Shown here: piece after piece, positions 27,928-34,980 of the stretch
Numbering within the stretch: the stretch's first letter is position 1
How the letters are laid out: each line of letters begins with the position of its first letter
DNA from: F22 sp963668535
GTDB taxonomy: Bacteria; Bacteroidota; Bacteroidia; Bacteroidales; Bacteroidaceae
DNA: 64,000 nt
Reading direction: 5' to 3'
NCBI GenBank assembly: GCA_963668535.1
Contig: OY764867.1
Location: 2,542,001-2,606,000 of the forward strand
Made by a program: the position numbers and the translations under genes
Notes under the pieces: generated by a model
Databases searched by the model: none
What the model was told of the DNA's origin: nothing
Seen by the model: the letters and a program-made list of their open reading frames with translations, nothing else

Positions 27928-28437
27928 ATGGGTTATCTTCATATTTATACTGGAAATGGAAAAGGCAAAACAACAGCGGCTTTTGGTTTAGCTTTGCGTG
28001 CTCATTTTGCTGGTAAAACTATTTTTATTGGTCAGTTTGTCAAGAACATGAAATACCATGAAACACAAGTGACCGACAGTTTATCTGGATGGGAAATTTG
28101 TCAATTGGGGCAGGGGTGCTTTATTTATCAAGACCCTTCCATACAAGATGTTGTAATGGCTCGCGAAGGACTCGATCTGTGCGTGCAAAAGATGTCTTCT
28201 GGGCATTATGGTTTGGTTGTTCTTGACGAGTTGTCCATTGCTCTATATTTTAAATTACTCACTCGTGAAGAAGTTGAAGCAGCATTGGATCAGGTAGCAG
28301 ATGATACCGAAGTGGTCATCACAGGGCGTTATGCACCCGACTGGCTTATCGACCGTGCCGACTTGGTCACAGAGATGAAAGAAGTCAAGCATTATTACAG
28401 TGTTGGCGTAGAAGCTAGAGATGGTATAGAGCGCTAG
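27928..28437 (+). CDS. cobO: Cob(I)yrinic acid a,c-diamide adenosyltransferase (CobO/BtuR type)
   Basis: A 169-residue P-loop protein starting MGYLHIYTGNGKGKTTAAFGLALRA, with Walker A GNGKGKTT (9-16), and ending with the usual VVLDELSIAL, EVVITGRYAPDWLIDRADLVTEM family motifs. It transfers adenosyl from ATP to cob(I)alamin or corrinoid, used in B12 synthesis or salvage. Length is normal. It probably shares a transcript with the AraC gene upstream; no other cobalamin genes are near, apart from a Cys-rich small-domain protein far away at 52.8 kb. Confidence 0.93.
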   Translation: MGYLHIYTGNGKGKTTAAFGLALRAHFAGKTIFIGQFVKNMKYHETQVTDSLSGWEICQLGQGCFIYQDPSIQDVVMAREGLDLCVQKMSSGHYGLVVLDELSIALYFKLLTREEVEAALDQVADDTEVVITGRYAPDWLIDRADLVTEMKEVKHYYSVGVEARDGIER

Positions 28438-28455
28438 CAGCCTGTTTTTTATTGA

Positions 28456-28497
28456 AAAAAACTCAAGCGCTTGCGTTTTGGAGTGCAAGCGCTTGCG
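28456..28497 (-). terminator. Hairpin with self-complementary arms, T-run on the minus strand
   Basis: CAAGCGCTTGC (28464-28474) pairs with GCAAGCGCTTG (28485-28495); each arm is itself a palindrome. On the minus strand the hairpin is followed by GAGTTTTTTTC, so as a terminator it would stop minus-strand transcripts, not cobO. No minus-strand gene is apparent upstream of it. Confidence 0.45.
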
Positions 28498-28635
28498 AAA
28501 AATGCGGGAATTTGAAGAGATATTCTAAAGGTTTACGTTGTCAGTTTGTCTATTCTTTGATGATGATTTTTTTGAGCCTACACAAGTAGCACCAGCGATT
28601 GGTCGAGTTGACCCATAAGCGGGTGCAACGAGACC

Positions 28636-28998
28636 TTGGGCAAGGGTGCCCCTTCATGTACGCGCACCAATAAGCAAGAGAAGCAGTCGTACTACTTGGA
28701 ACCAACCAATCTGATTGTCGATGCGGTGTCTATTCCTTTGATTTTGATGGGTGGCAACCGCGATGCAAAGCGTCTGGAAGGCCTTTTGGAGAGTGCTGCT
28801 ATAGCCTGTTTTGCTGTGGCTTGACCGTTGCTTGTGGAGCCTGATTTGGTGAAGAAATGACAAGCTGATTTGGGGTGTAAGTCGATATGTGTGTCTTGTA
28901 ATGGGGGGTATATGAAGAGGGATACTATTGTGCATTGTGTGGTGCCGCTGAGGTTCTGGAAGGGGTGTACTCGGTTTGAGGAGGTTGGGGAAGGGTGA
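28636..28998 (+). pseudogene. Remnant of an NADH:flavin oxidoreductase (old yellow enzyme family)
   Basis: One frame reads, in order, TNKQEKQSYYLEPTNLIVDA, VSIPLILMGGNRDAKRLEGLL, a TGA stop (28822-28824), PLLVEPDLVKK, a second TGA (28858-28860), QADLGCKSICVSCNGGYMKR. Intact OYE/dienoyl-CoA reductase-type proteins have at these places EKEAYFLE, SIPVILVGGIRS, SLxRPLICEPDLVKRW and CISCNGC, so the stops sit where Arg and Trp/Arg are expected. No N-terminal half is seen. It is a C-terminal relic of about 120 codons with at least two nonsense changes. Selenocysteine is unlikely because the surrounding residues are also eroded. Confidence 0.72.
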
Positions 28999-29135
28999 GG
29001 GGATGGGTATCGCCTACAAACATTGAATCTATGTTTTGGTCATCTTATAAATGAGGTGACCAAAATAAAGCAATGATTGATATACTAGAGTTATAGGAAA
29101 ACAAGAATAGGTTTTAATGGTCAATAAAGTGAGAT

Positions 29136-29143
29136 TATATTTG
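29136..29143 (+). promoter_or_regulatory. -7 promoter box of the AbiL-like operon
   Basis: TATATTTG, 44 bases before the ATG at 29188. A TTTTA about 20 bases upstream is a weak -33. It shows that the GTG at 29143 is not the gene start. Confidence 0.55.
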
Positions 29144-29187
29144 TGTATCCCACTTTTTATTCCTTATTTTGCAGAAAACCTGCGAAT

Positions 29188-30399
29188 ATGATACAAAGTA
29201 TTGAATTTTCCAATTATAGGTCGTTTAAAGACTCAACAGTTTTTACCTTCGAACCTAACTCCTCGAAACAAAAGACTCATAACCTTCATTATACAATGGA
29301 TGAAGGGCATGCTGATGAGCATAAAACGGCCTTGTTGAAGTTCGGAATTATTTATGGGGCTAATGCTTCGGGGAAGACGAATATTATTAGAATGCTTCAT
29401 GCTTTGGTGGAAAAATTGAATGGAGGGTATGACATTTTATATAATCCTTTTAAGTTTGATGCAAGTACTGCGGTATCAGATGGAAAATTGAAGCTCGAAT
29501 TCGATGTAGCTGGCTCACGATATATATACGAAATTACATTCAACAGAGCGCTTATTGTAGATGAGAAACTTTTGTGGATTAATGGGTCACGTAAATTGGT
29601 ATTCAAACGTAGGAATATTAAAGGACAGAATAAAGCGGTTATCGAATATGGTCCTACAATCAAATCTAAAGATAACACACAGGCTACTGTACAAACAGAT
29701 AGTTTGATCTTAAAACTATTCCATGATAGCTTGTATCATGAGAATATTAGCCCAGCTGCCGAGTATTTAGCTAGCATGATAGTAATCAATGGTTATAATC
29801 AAGTTATGTTTGACAATATGTTGGTTGAAGTCAATAAGTGGGTAGAAGATAATCCAAAGAACTTACGTCGACTTTCTGAATTGGTAAAAATGAGCGATAC
29901 AGGTGTACACTCTATGGCAATCAATAATGAAGGTGTAACTCCTGAGCGAAAAATCGATATGTATCATGGTGCTAAAGAGATAGAACAGTACAAATTGAAC
30001 TTTGTGCACCAATCTCAAGGCACAAAAATGATATATCTAATAGGTGGTATGATGCTTAAAGCCATAGAGCAAGGTGTCCCAATCTTTATTGATGAAATGG
30101 ATGCTGTCTTCCATACCTATATCACTCGATGGCTGCTAGAAATCTTCACTAGCGATAAGATTAATACGAAGAAAAGCCAGATGCTGTTGACCTCTCACGA
30201 TATCAACCTGTTGGATGAAACGAAGATACGCAAAGACCAAATTTGGTTTGTAGAAAAGAACGAAAAGGGAGAAAGTGATTTGTTCCCATTGTCAGATTTC
30301 ACTGATGTGCGTGAGGATACGCCATTTGCTAAATGGTATATGTATAGTAAATTTGGGGCAACTCCTAATATTGGAGCAGTTGAAGATTTATTTGAATAG
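29188..30399 (+). CDS. AAA-family ATPase, AbiLi/RloA-like
   Basis: A 403-residue ABC-type ATPase of the AAA_15/AAA_21 kind. MIQSIEFSNYRSFKD is the usual SMC-like first strand. Walker A is GANASGKT (57-64), the signature-like SQGTKMIYLIGG comes late, Walker B is IFIDEMDAVFHT, and the H-loop is LLTSHDINLLDE. Its partner 8 bases downstream is an RloB TOPRIM-like protein; that pair corresponds to the AbiL abortive-infection type. The ATPase probably senses infection and controls the partner. The ATG at 29188 is chosen because the promoter ends at 29143. Not PARIS: the partner is RloB, not the DUF4435 protein. Confidence 0.82.
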   Translation: MIQSIEFSNYRSFKDSTVFTFEPNSSKQKTHNLHYTMDEGHADEHKTALLKFGIIYGANASGKTNIIRMLHALVEKLNGGYDILYNPFKFDASTAVSDGKLKLEFDVAGSRYIYEITFNRALIVDEKLLWINGSRKLVFKRRNIKGQNKAVIEYGPTIKSKDNTQATVQTDSLILKLFHDSLYHENISPAAEYLASMIVINGYNQVMFDNMLVEVNKWVEDNPKNLRRLSELVKMSDTGVHSMAINNEGVTPERKIDMYHGAKEIEQYKLNFVHQSQGTKMIYLIGGMMLKAIEQGVPIFIDEMDAVFHTYITRWLLEIFTSDKINTKKSQMLLTSHDINLLDETKIRKDQIWFVEKNEKGESDLFPLSDFTDVREDTPFAKWYMYSKFGATPNIGAVEDLFE

Positions 30400-30407
30400 A
30401 TACAGCA

Positions 30408-31415
30408 ATGGCACAAACTACATCTCTAAAACGCACAGTAAATCCTGCATACTATATCGTATGTGAAGGCAAAAACACAGAACCTGATTTTTTCTATGGA
30501 CTTACACGCTATCTTGTACAAGGTGGATATATCAATAACAAGAATCAGATACGGATATATCCTACACCAGTCGCTCAAATAGATGCTGCTCGAGGACAAG
30601 AAGAATCAACACGTCGAGGCAGTTACTCAGGTAAGAAAAGAACAACAAAATCAGTATGTATTCCAGATGAAAAAACACCGCCTGGGCCGCAACCTCTCAA
30701 TTGGGTAGTTAATGCTATACAAACATTGGATGCAAACGAGGGGATTGATATAGCTTGGGCCGTCTTTGATAAGGATGGGCATCCCGAAGCTGAAGCGGCT
30801 TTTAATAAAGCTGCAGAAGCACGAGCGTCAGGAAAAGAGGTGCATATAGGGTTTTCAAGCATCAGTTTTGAGCAATACTTATTGCTTCACTTTGGTTTCT
30901 ATACACATGCTTTTTCAAAGTCTAAATGCATCAATGGATATGCTGGGCGCAAAGAGTTTTGGCCTATAAGTAGAGGTAAAAAGGTGGACTTTGATAGATT
31001 CAAAAATAAATTATGGACTGGTGTATATAATGCAAAGTTACTTCGCATCCTTAAAGGTGAAGGTGATGGTATTAAGATTTGGGAAATAAACCCATATACC
31101 ACAGTGGATAAGTTGGTATCCAGTCTTTTGGGCTACACAGAGTTGAAACTTGATGCTCCTGTTTCTGTAGCACATTTTACGGTCACATTACAAAAAGACG
31201 CTTTGCTTATTGGGAGATATGGAAATGGATCTCAGATTATAAACAAAAGGATGTTTAGCTATCTTCATTCAGAGGATACGGGGCAAACTTTCGAACTTGG
31301 TGCTAAGCTATTATCTCCTGGGGAACAGCATATTATTCCGTTGTCTCAATTCGGAGAGAAAGCACTTGTGGCATTGGAAGTGGATTATAAGCATAAAGTG
31401 TTCTTTTTAGTTTAA
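30408..31415 (+). CDS. RloB-like TOPRIM protein, AbiLii-like
   Basis: A 335-residue protein. The N-terminal PAYYIVCEGKNTEPDFFYGL has the TOPRIM glutamate (Glu20), AWAVFDKDGHPEAEAA has the DxD pair (Asp121, Asp123), and SSISFEQYLLLHF (151-162) matches the SFE-WLLLHF box of RloB. This points to a metal-dependent nuclease-like effector. The first 225 residues carry the domain; the last 110 form a predicted beta-rich tail that I do not recognise. It is the second gene of an AbiL-like pair and ends at a strong terminator, so the two genes form a self-contained unit. Confidence 0.82.
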   Translation: MAQTTSLKRTVNPAYYIVCEGKNTEPDFFYGLTRYLVQGGYINNKNQIRIYPTPVAQIDAARGQEESTRRGSYSGKKRTTKSVCIPDEKTPPGPQPLNWVVNAIQTLDANEGIDIAWAVFDKDGHPEAEAAFNKAAEARASGKEVHIGFSSISFEQYLLLHFGFYTHAFSKSKCINGYAGRKEFWPISRGKKVDFDRFKNKLWTGVYNAKLLRILKGEGDGIKIWEINPYTTVDKLVSSLLGYTELKLDAPVSVAHFTVTLQKDALLIGRYGNGSQIINKRMFSYLHSEDTGQTFELGAKLLSPGEQHIIPLSQFGEKALVALEVDYKHKVFFLV

Positions 31416-31440
31416 GATTATACCATACAATATCATACCT

Positions 31441-31472
31441 AAGACATCTCATTGTGAGGTGTCTTTTTTTTT
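31441..31472 (+). terminator. Terminator of the AbiL-like operon
   Basis: An 11-bp stem (31441-31451 with 31455-31465, one G-T pair) with a 3-base loop, then nine T. Confidence 0.88.
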
Positions 31473-31538
31473 GTTCCACTCCTAACAAACCCTAAACTTT
31501 CGCTCAATCTCCACCATCTCCGTATCCTTCTCTTAAAT

Positions 31539-31566
31539 ACGGACGAAAGACGGACAAAAGACGGAC
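31539..31566 (+). repeat. 11-bp direct repeat of ACGGAC(G/A)AAAG
   Basis: ACGGAC starts at 31539, 31550 and 31561, exactly 11 bases apart, i.e. one helical turn. It lies in the 270-base gap before the HU gene. It could be a binding array for the HU-like protein or another regulator; no function is shown. Confidence 0.6.
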
Positions 31567-31610
31567 AGTGCCCCTCTGGCCATGTCGTATCTTGCGGATG
31601 TTTTCAGAGA

Positions 31611-31650
31611 GGCTCTGTGGTCTAGCCGGCTAGGACATCGGCCTGCATCT
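31611..31650 (+). other. tRNA-like 5' half
   Basis: GGCTCTGTGGTCTAGCCGGC and the next 20 bases look like the first half of a tRNA: a 7-base acceptor strand, TG, a D arm with GTC/GAC ends and a GG-containing loop, and the start of an anticodon arm (TCGGCCT). The 3' half (anticodon 3' strand, T arm) is absent; the sequence runs on into the HU leader. It could be a scar of integration into a tRNA gene or chance resemblance. Confidence 0.35.
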
Positions 31651-31684
31651 GAAACAAGTAATAACCCTTTAAATGATTGAGATT

Positions 31685-32203
31685 ATGTCTGTATTAATTA
31701 AAGCCCATCAGTCGAGCCTTGCCGACAAAAAGACGGGTCAGAAATTGTTTTACCCGATGGCTACATCGCGCGGATTGGTGGGTACGGATGAGTTGGCTCG
31801 CTTTATCGCTGATAAGTCGTCGTTGACGTCGGGTGATATCCGAAATGTACTGGAAAACCTTGGGGAAGCGGTCAATCACTTCTTCGGGCTTGGTTTCTCG
31901 GTGAAGCTCGAAAAGCTGGGGACCATGCGTGTGACGGTCAATGCCCAAGGCAACGGTGTGGTGACTGCCGAGGAGGTGTCTTCCGATCAAGTGAACAGTG
32001 CTCACGTGGTGTTCCGCGAAGAGAAGCATCGCTCTGGTAAGATGACTCGTACCGCGTTGTCGAGTACTATCGAGTACGAGATGGTGCGTGGTGTCGTGAC
32101 GGATGATGAGGACACTGGTGATGATCCTGGAAAAACTGGCGGTGATGCTGGCGGTGACACCACTGGCGGGGATACTGGCGGTGACGGTGACTTGCTAGGA
32201 TAG
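31685..32203 (+). CDS. HU-family DNA-binding protein (HU-HIG type) with Gly-rich tail
   Basis: A 172-residue protein of the large Bacteroidales HU-like group. It starts MSVLIKAHQSSLADKKTGQKLFYPM and has ADKSSLTSGDIRNVLENLGEAVNHFFGLGFSVKLEKLGTMRVTVNAQG, the expected HU fold plus a regulatory strand. The last 30 residues are a low-complexity DDPGKTGGDAGGDTTGGDTGGDG tail. I prefer the ATG at 31685 to one 12 bases earlier because the leader motif TAACCCTTTAAA lies 11 bases before it, as it lies 10 bases before the smalltalk gene. HU, smalltalk and amidase genes form a trio common in Bacteroidales genomes. Confidence 0.85.
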   Translation: MSVLIKAHQSSLADKKTGQKLFYPMATSRGLVGTDELARFIADKSSLTSGDIRNVLENLGEAVNHFFGLGFSVKLEKLGTMRVTVNAQGNGVVTAEEVSSDQVNSAHVVFREEKHRSGKMTRTALSSTIEYEMVRGVVTDDEDTGDDPGKTGGDAGGDTTGGDTGGDGDLLG

Positions 32204-32206
32204 CAG

Positions 32207-32277
32207 GCGCGTGCTGAGGGCTCGCCAGCATAGGCGAAGCCTCGCCAGCACGTATGCTAGTCGTTTTTTTCTAACCC
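32207..32277 (+). terminator. Structured terminator or attenuator between HU and smalltalk genes
   Basis: CGTGCTG (from 32210) pairs with CAGCACG (32246-32252) around an inner GCTCGCC/GGCGAAGC hairpin, and TCGTTTTTTT follows at 32261. The word CTCGCCAGCA occurs twice inside it. It may end the HU mRNA or lower read-through to the smalltalk gene. Confidence 0.5.
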
Positions 32278-32293
32278 TTTAAACAAAAAAACT

Positions 32294-32428
32294 ATGAAAC
32301 CATTGTCTACAAATGACAGCCCTAAGAATTGGGGGGTGTCCAATTGGATCAATATTGTGATTGCTGTACTTTCTGCCTTGATGGGGGCCATCGGTACCCA
32401 GGCGGCCAATGCGGCTAACCTCGTGTAG
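32294..32428 (+). CDS. Smalltalk protein (small membrane protein)
   Basis: A 44-codon gene starting MKPLSTNDSPKNWGVSNWIN and ending with TQAANAANLV. It has a single membrane helix (INIVIAVLSALMGAIGT), which fits the small protein called smalltalk in Bacteroidales annotation. It lies between the HU gene and the amidase gene, the standard position, and shares the leader TAACCCTTTAAA (32272-32283) with HU. Function is unknown; it may act with the amidase as a holin-like or membrane partner, but that is conjecture. Confidence 0.85.
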   Translation: MKPLSTNDSPKNWGVSNWINIVIAVLSALMGAIGTQAANAANLV

Positions 32429-32441
32429 AGGACTATATCAT

Positions 32442-32464
32442 CCGCCCCGCTTAGTGTGGGGCGG
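32442..32464 (+). other. Intercistronic GC-rich hairpin
   Basis: CCGCCCC pairs with GGGGCGG around a 9-base loop between the smalltalk and amidase genes. No T-run follows, so it is not a clear terminator. Confidence 0.45.
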
Positions 32465-32504
32465 TATGTGTATTCACTAGTATGAAAACTCTAAACTACA
32501 AAAT

Positions 32505-33338
32505 ATGAAATTATATGAAACTTTATTCGAAGCACGCAGCATCGCTCGAAAAATTGATACTATCATTGTCCATTGTGCTGCTACCAGCGCAAATAGTCCT
32601 GTGACGACCGAAGATATCGCGCGGTGGCATATCCGTGACCGCCATTTCCGAGATATCGGCTATCATTTTATTGTCGACCAGAAAGGGGTCATCCATGTGG
32701 GAAGACCGCTCGAAGAGATGGGGGCTCACTGTCGTGGATATAATGCCACGAGCATCGGTATCTGTTATATCGGTGGGCTAGATGCGCAAGGAAATCCTGC
32801 CGATACACGTACGCCCTTGCAGCAGCTGGCCATCAAGCATCTGATAGGCTTGCTGGTCAATGAGTTTAAGATTTATGATGTCTTGGGGCACCGTGATTTG
32901 AGTCCTGATATCAATGGCGATGGAGTGATTACATCGGTCGACTGGGTCAAGATGTGTCCTTGTTATGATGCGCATGCGGAGTGGCTGCAATACCTCAAAG
33001 AGATGGCGATTGTGGCGAGAAATTATGGGCAGGCGCAGCCAGATGGTGGTGTATCGATTACACCAGAGCTTCAGAACCTGTGCAGCGCAGCAGAAGAATA
33101 TCTCCAGATGGAGTGGGGCGAAGGCAATCCTCAGGATGGTACAGGTGCTCCTGTCGATACAGGGTATCCTCCTGAAAGAGAGCCCGATATGTCTTTCTCC
33201 TTGATGCATAACCCCAATGATACCAATCCTGTGCCTCCACTTCCTGATGCCTTATTCGATGATAAAGTGATTCCTCTGGCTCAGGCACACAAGCTTAGCT
33301 TTGGCGGCTGGCGTGATCAGGGGACGATGAGAAATTAA
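32505..33338 (+). CDS. N-acetylmuramoyl-L-alanine amidase (Amidase_2/PGRP fold)
   Basis: A 277-residue amidase that cuts the stem peptide from muramic acid. Zinc ligands are visible: His23 in IIVHCAAT, His129 in LGHRD and Cys151 in MCPCYD. GYHFIVDQKGVIHVGRPLEEMGAHCRGYN is the family core. Residues 134-146 (DINGDGVITSVDW) form an EF-hand-like loop usual in the Bacteroidales members of this trio. No signal peptide is seen, which is typical of the phage-like or smalltalk-linked type. The last 110 residues are Pro/Asp-rich and not recognised. Confidence 0.9.
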   Translation: MKLYETLFEARSIARKIDTIIVHCAATSANSPVTTEDIARWHIRDRHFRDIGYHFIVDQKGVIHVGRPLEEMGAHCRGYNATSIGICYIGGLDAQGNPADTRTPLQQLAIKHLIGLLVNEFKIYDVLGHRDLSPDINGDGVITSVDWVKMCPCYDAHAEWLQYLKEMAIVARNYGQAQPDGGVSITPELQNLCSAAEEYLQMEWGEGNPQDGTGAPVDTGYPPEREPDMSFSLMHNPNDTNPVPPLPDALFDDKVIPLAQAHKLSFGGWRDQGTMRN

Positions 33339-33489
33339 TGTGTTTATGTATTTCCTATAGATGACGTTATGTGTGTGTTCCTTCTAGGCTAGGATGGTCT
33401 GGAAGGAGTTGTTTTTGTATTTAACTCAGTTATGGTAGATTGTGTGAAAATTAATTGTTATCTTAGTGGTATAAATAAAAAAGAAAACT

Positions 33490-34917
33490 ATGATAAAGGC
33501 TTACTTAGACTGGAATATTATTACACATTTGAAGGAAAACAAGAATGATAATCTTAGGAAGTTTATGTTAGATTCTTCTGAAAAGATATTATACCCTTAT
33601 AGTCAGGCACATTTTCAAGATTTAATGAGAAGTGCTCCTAAAGATGGTGCCCACAACAAGTGGTTCGATAAAGATTTAGAGATGCTTGATTTGTTATCAA
33701 AAACGGCTCTTGTTGATTATGACGTTGAAGGAAAACAGATTGGAATGTATGTGTGTACACCGCGTCAATTCTACGAGTCTTTGTGTGCGGATGATAATCC
33801 CTTCTTTTGTTCAATTCCTACGTTTAATGAGTTCATGGGTATGCTCGATCAGTTGTCTGGTGAAAGTCAAGTGGGGAAGTTATTAACTCGCATTTTACAA
33901 AGTGAAAATTTTAACTTTGACCTTCCAGATTTAAATAATAGTGTGGTTCAATGTAATACCTTGCATGATGCAATGGAGCATTGTATGGATGTAGCTAATG
34001 TATTCTTCAAAGATAAGAAAGTATATAAAGCGCATGCTTTAAAAATAAGAGAAACCTCAGGTGAACTTCAAGGGAAAATAGATAAATCTAGTTATGATAA
34101 TGTCTTCGACTTGTTTGATGACATTATAATTACTCACGAAGCTGGCAATGGTATTGTTGATGTCTTGAGGACACAACTTCCTGAGAATGTGAATTGTGAT
34201 TATACTCTGTTTCTTAGCTTGTATATATTACTTGATATTATTGGTTATAATGGAGATAAACGTAGAACTCTTGAGAATATTGTGACAGATGGTATACATG
34301 CATATTATGCTTCTTATTGTGACTTCTTCGTAACAGATGATAGAAATCTATTTGAGAAAGCCAAAGCCATATATACAAAGCTTGGTATACGTACTAAAAT
34401 AATTGATTCAAGTCAGGTCTTTACTTCGTTTTCTGACACTCTTTCAAAATCATGTGACTTAAAATCTTACTTTGAAAAGATAGATAGTTTGCACGTTAAA
34501 TATATATATTCTGATATAAGTGTGAAGTATTGGAAACAATTTGAATTGCCTTTATTGGGTGCATTTAATTTAGGGTCTTTTGTTTGTGATTATTCGACAG
34601 GCGAACAATACTATTTATTTGAAGTAGATTATTCAAATGTAAGAGGCTTCCTCTTCTATATTGAAGTAGATTATATTATTGATATTTTCCAAAGGAATTT
34701 TACTCCTGCTATGGTAAATATGCCACCAAGAGACTTTTGTAGAACAAACGATTTTGCTGTTTCTGGTTGGATGGTAAGCAGTACTGAAGTTATTGTTTTG
34801 TATCTTAATAGCCCCGATTGCTGTAAAGTGGCTTTTGCTGTATATAGAACAAAACGACCATATTGGAACATGCAGCTATTGAATGCATTTGTGACAAATA
34901 AGAATACATTGAAATAG
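33490..34917 (+). CDS. PIN-like domain protein of unknown role
   Basis: A 475-residue soluble protein. Residues 1-12 (MIKAYLDWNIIT, Asp7) and 276-290 (YCDFFVTDDRNLFEK, Asp283/284) match the first and last acidic motifs of PIN-like nucleases, separated by a long helical part with TLHDAMEHCMDVANV and FLSLYILLDIIGYNGDKRRTLENIVTDGIHAY, the usual helices before the last motif. The C-terminal 170 residues are not recognised. It lies on the plus strand, convergent with the RADAR-AbiH operon and 64 bases from AbiH, inside the defence island, so a nuclease role in defence is plausible. Low GC and the location suggest transfer. Confidence 0.62.
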   Translation: MIKAYLDWNIITHLKENKNDNLRKFMLDSSEKILYPYSQAHFQDLMRSAPKDGAHNKWFDKDLEMLDLLSKTALVDYDVEGKQIGMYVCTPRQFYESLCADDNPFFCSIPTFNEFMGMLDQLSGESQVGKLLTRILQSENFNFDLPDLNNSVVQCNTLHDAMEHCMDVANVFFKDKKVYKAHALKIRETSGELQGKIDKSSYDNVFDLFDDIIITHEAGNGIVDVLRTQLPENVNCDYTLFLSLYILLDIIGYNGDKRRTLENIVTDGIHAYYASYCDFFVTDDRNLFEKAKAIYTKLGIRTKIIDSSQVFTSFSDTLSKSCDLKSYFEKIDSLHVKYIYSDISVKYWKQFELPLLGAFNLGSFVCDYSTGEQYYLFEVDYSNVRGFLFYIEVDYIIDIFQRNFTPAMVNMPPRDFCRTNDFAVSGWMVSSTEVIVLYLNSPDCCKVAFAVYRTKRPYWNMQLLNAFVTNKNTLK

Positions 34918-34928
34918 ATGAGTTTAAA

Positions 34929-34969
34929 CTTTTGACTGAAGACATGATGTAGTAGTCCACAGTCAAAAG
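34929..34969. terminator. Two-way hairpin between convergent PIN-like and AbiH genes
   Basis: A perfect 10-bp stem (34929-34938 with 34960-34969) with a 21-base loop lies in the 63-base gap. T-rich arms could serve either direction; no extra T-run is seen on the plus strand. Confidence 0.5.
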
Positions 34970-34980
34970 CTATCGGAATA

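Larger units (their letters stand above)
28438..29187. other. Gene-less stretch with hairpin, dead oxidoreductase gene and promoter
   Basis: 750 bases without an intact gene. It holds the self-complementary hairpin at 28464-28495, the oxidoreductase relic at 28636-28998, a loose inverted repeat (TTTTGGTCA at 29034-29042 with TGACCAAAA at 29057-29065), and the promoter of the AbiL-like pair at 29136. It marks the left border of the accessory island. Confidence 0.7.

Noticed and set aside
28654..28935. 93-codon minus-strand frame in the gene-less stretch
   Set aside because: It is antisense to the OYE relic, whose plus-strand motifs are recognisable.
28636..28998. TGA codons read as selenocysteine in an OYE-like gene
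   Set aside because: The N-terminal two-thirds are missing, the second Cys of the CxxC-like motif is changed to Gly, and two TGA occur where Sec is not known; decay is simpler.
29188..31415. PARIS (AriA/AriB) system
   Set aside because: The partner has RloB motifs (CEGKNTEP, DKD, SFEQYLLLHF) rather than DUF4435 features, so AbiL-like fits better.
31611..31684. Possible complete tRNA gene
   Set aside because: Only the 5' half folds; there is no T arm and no 3' acceptor strand.
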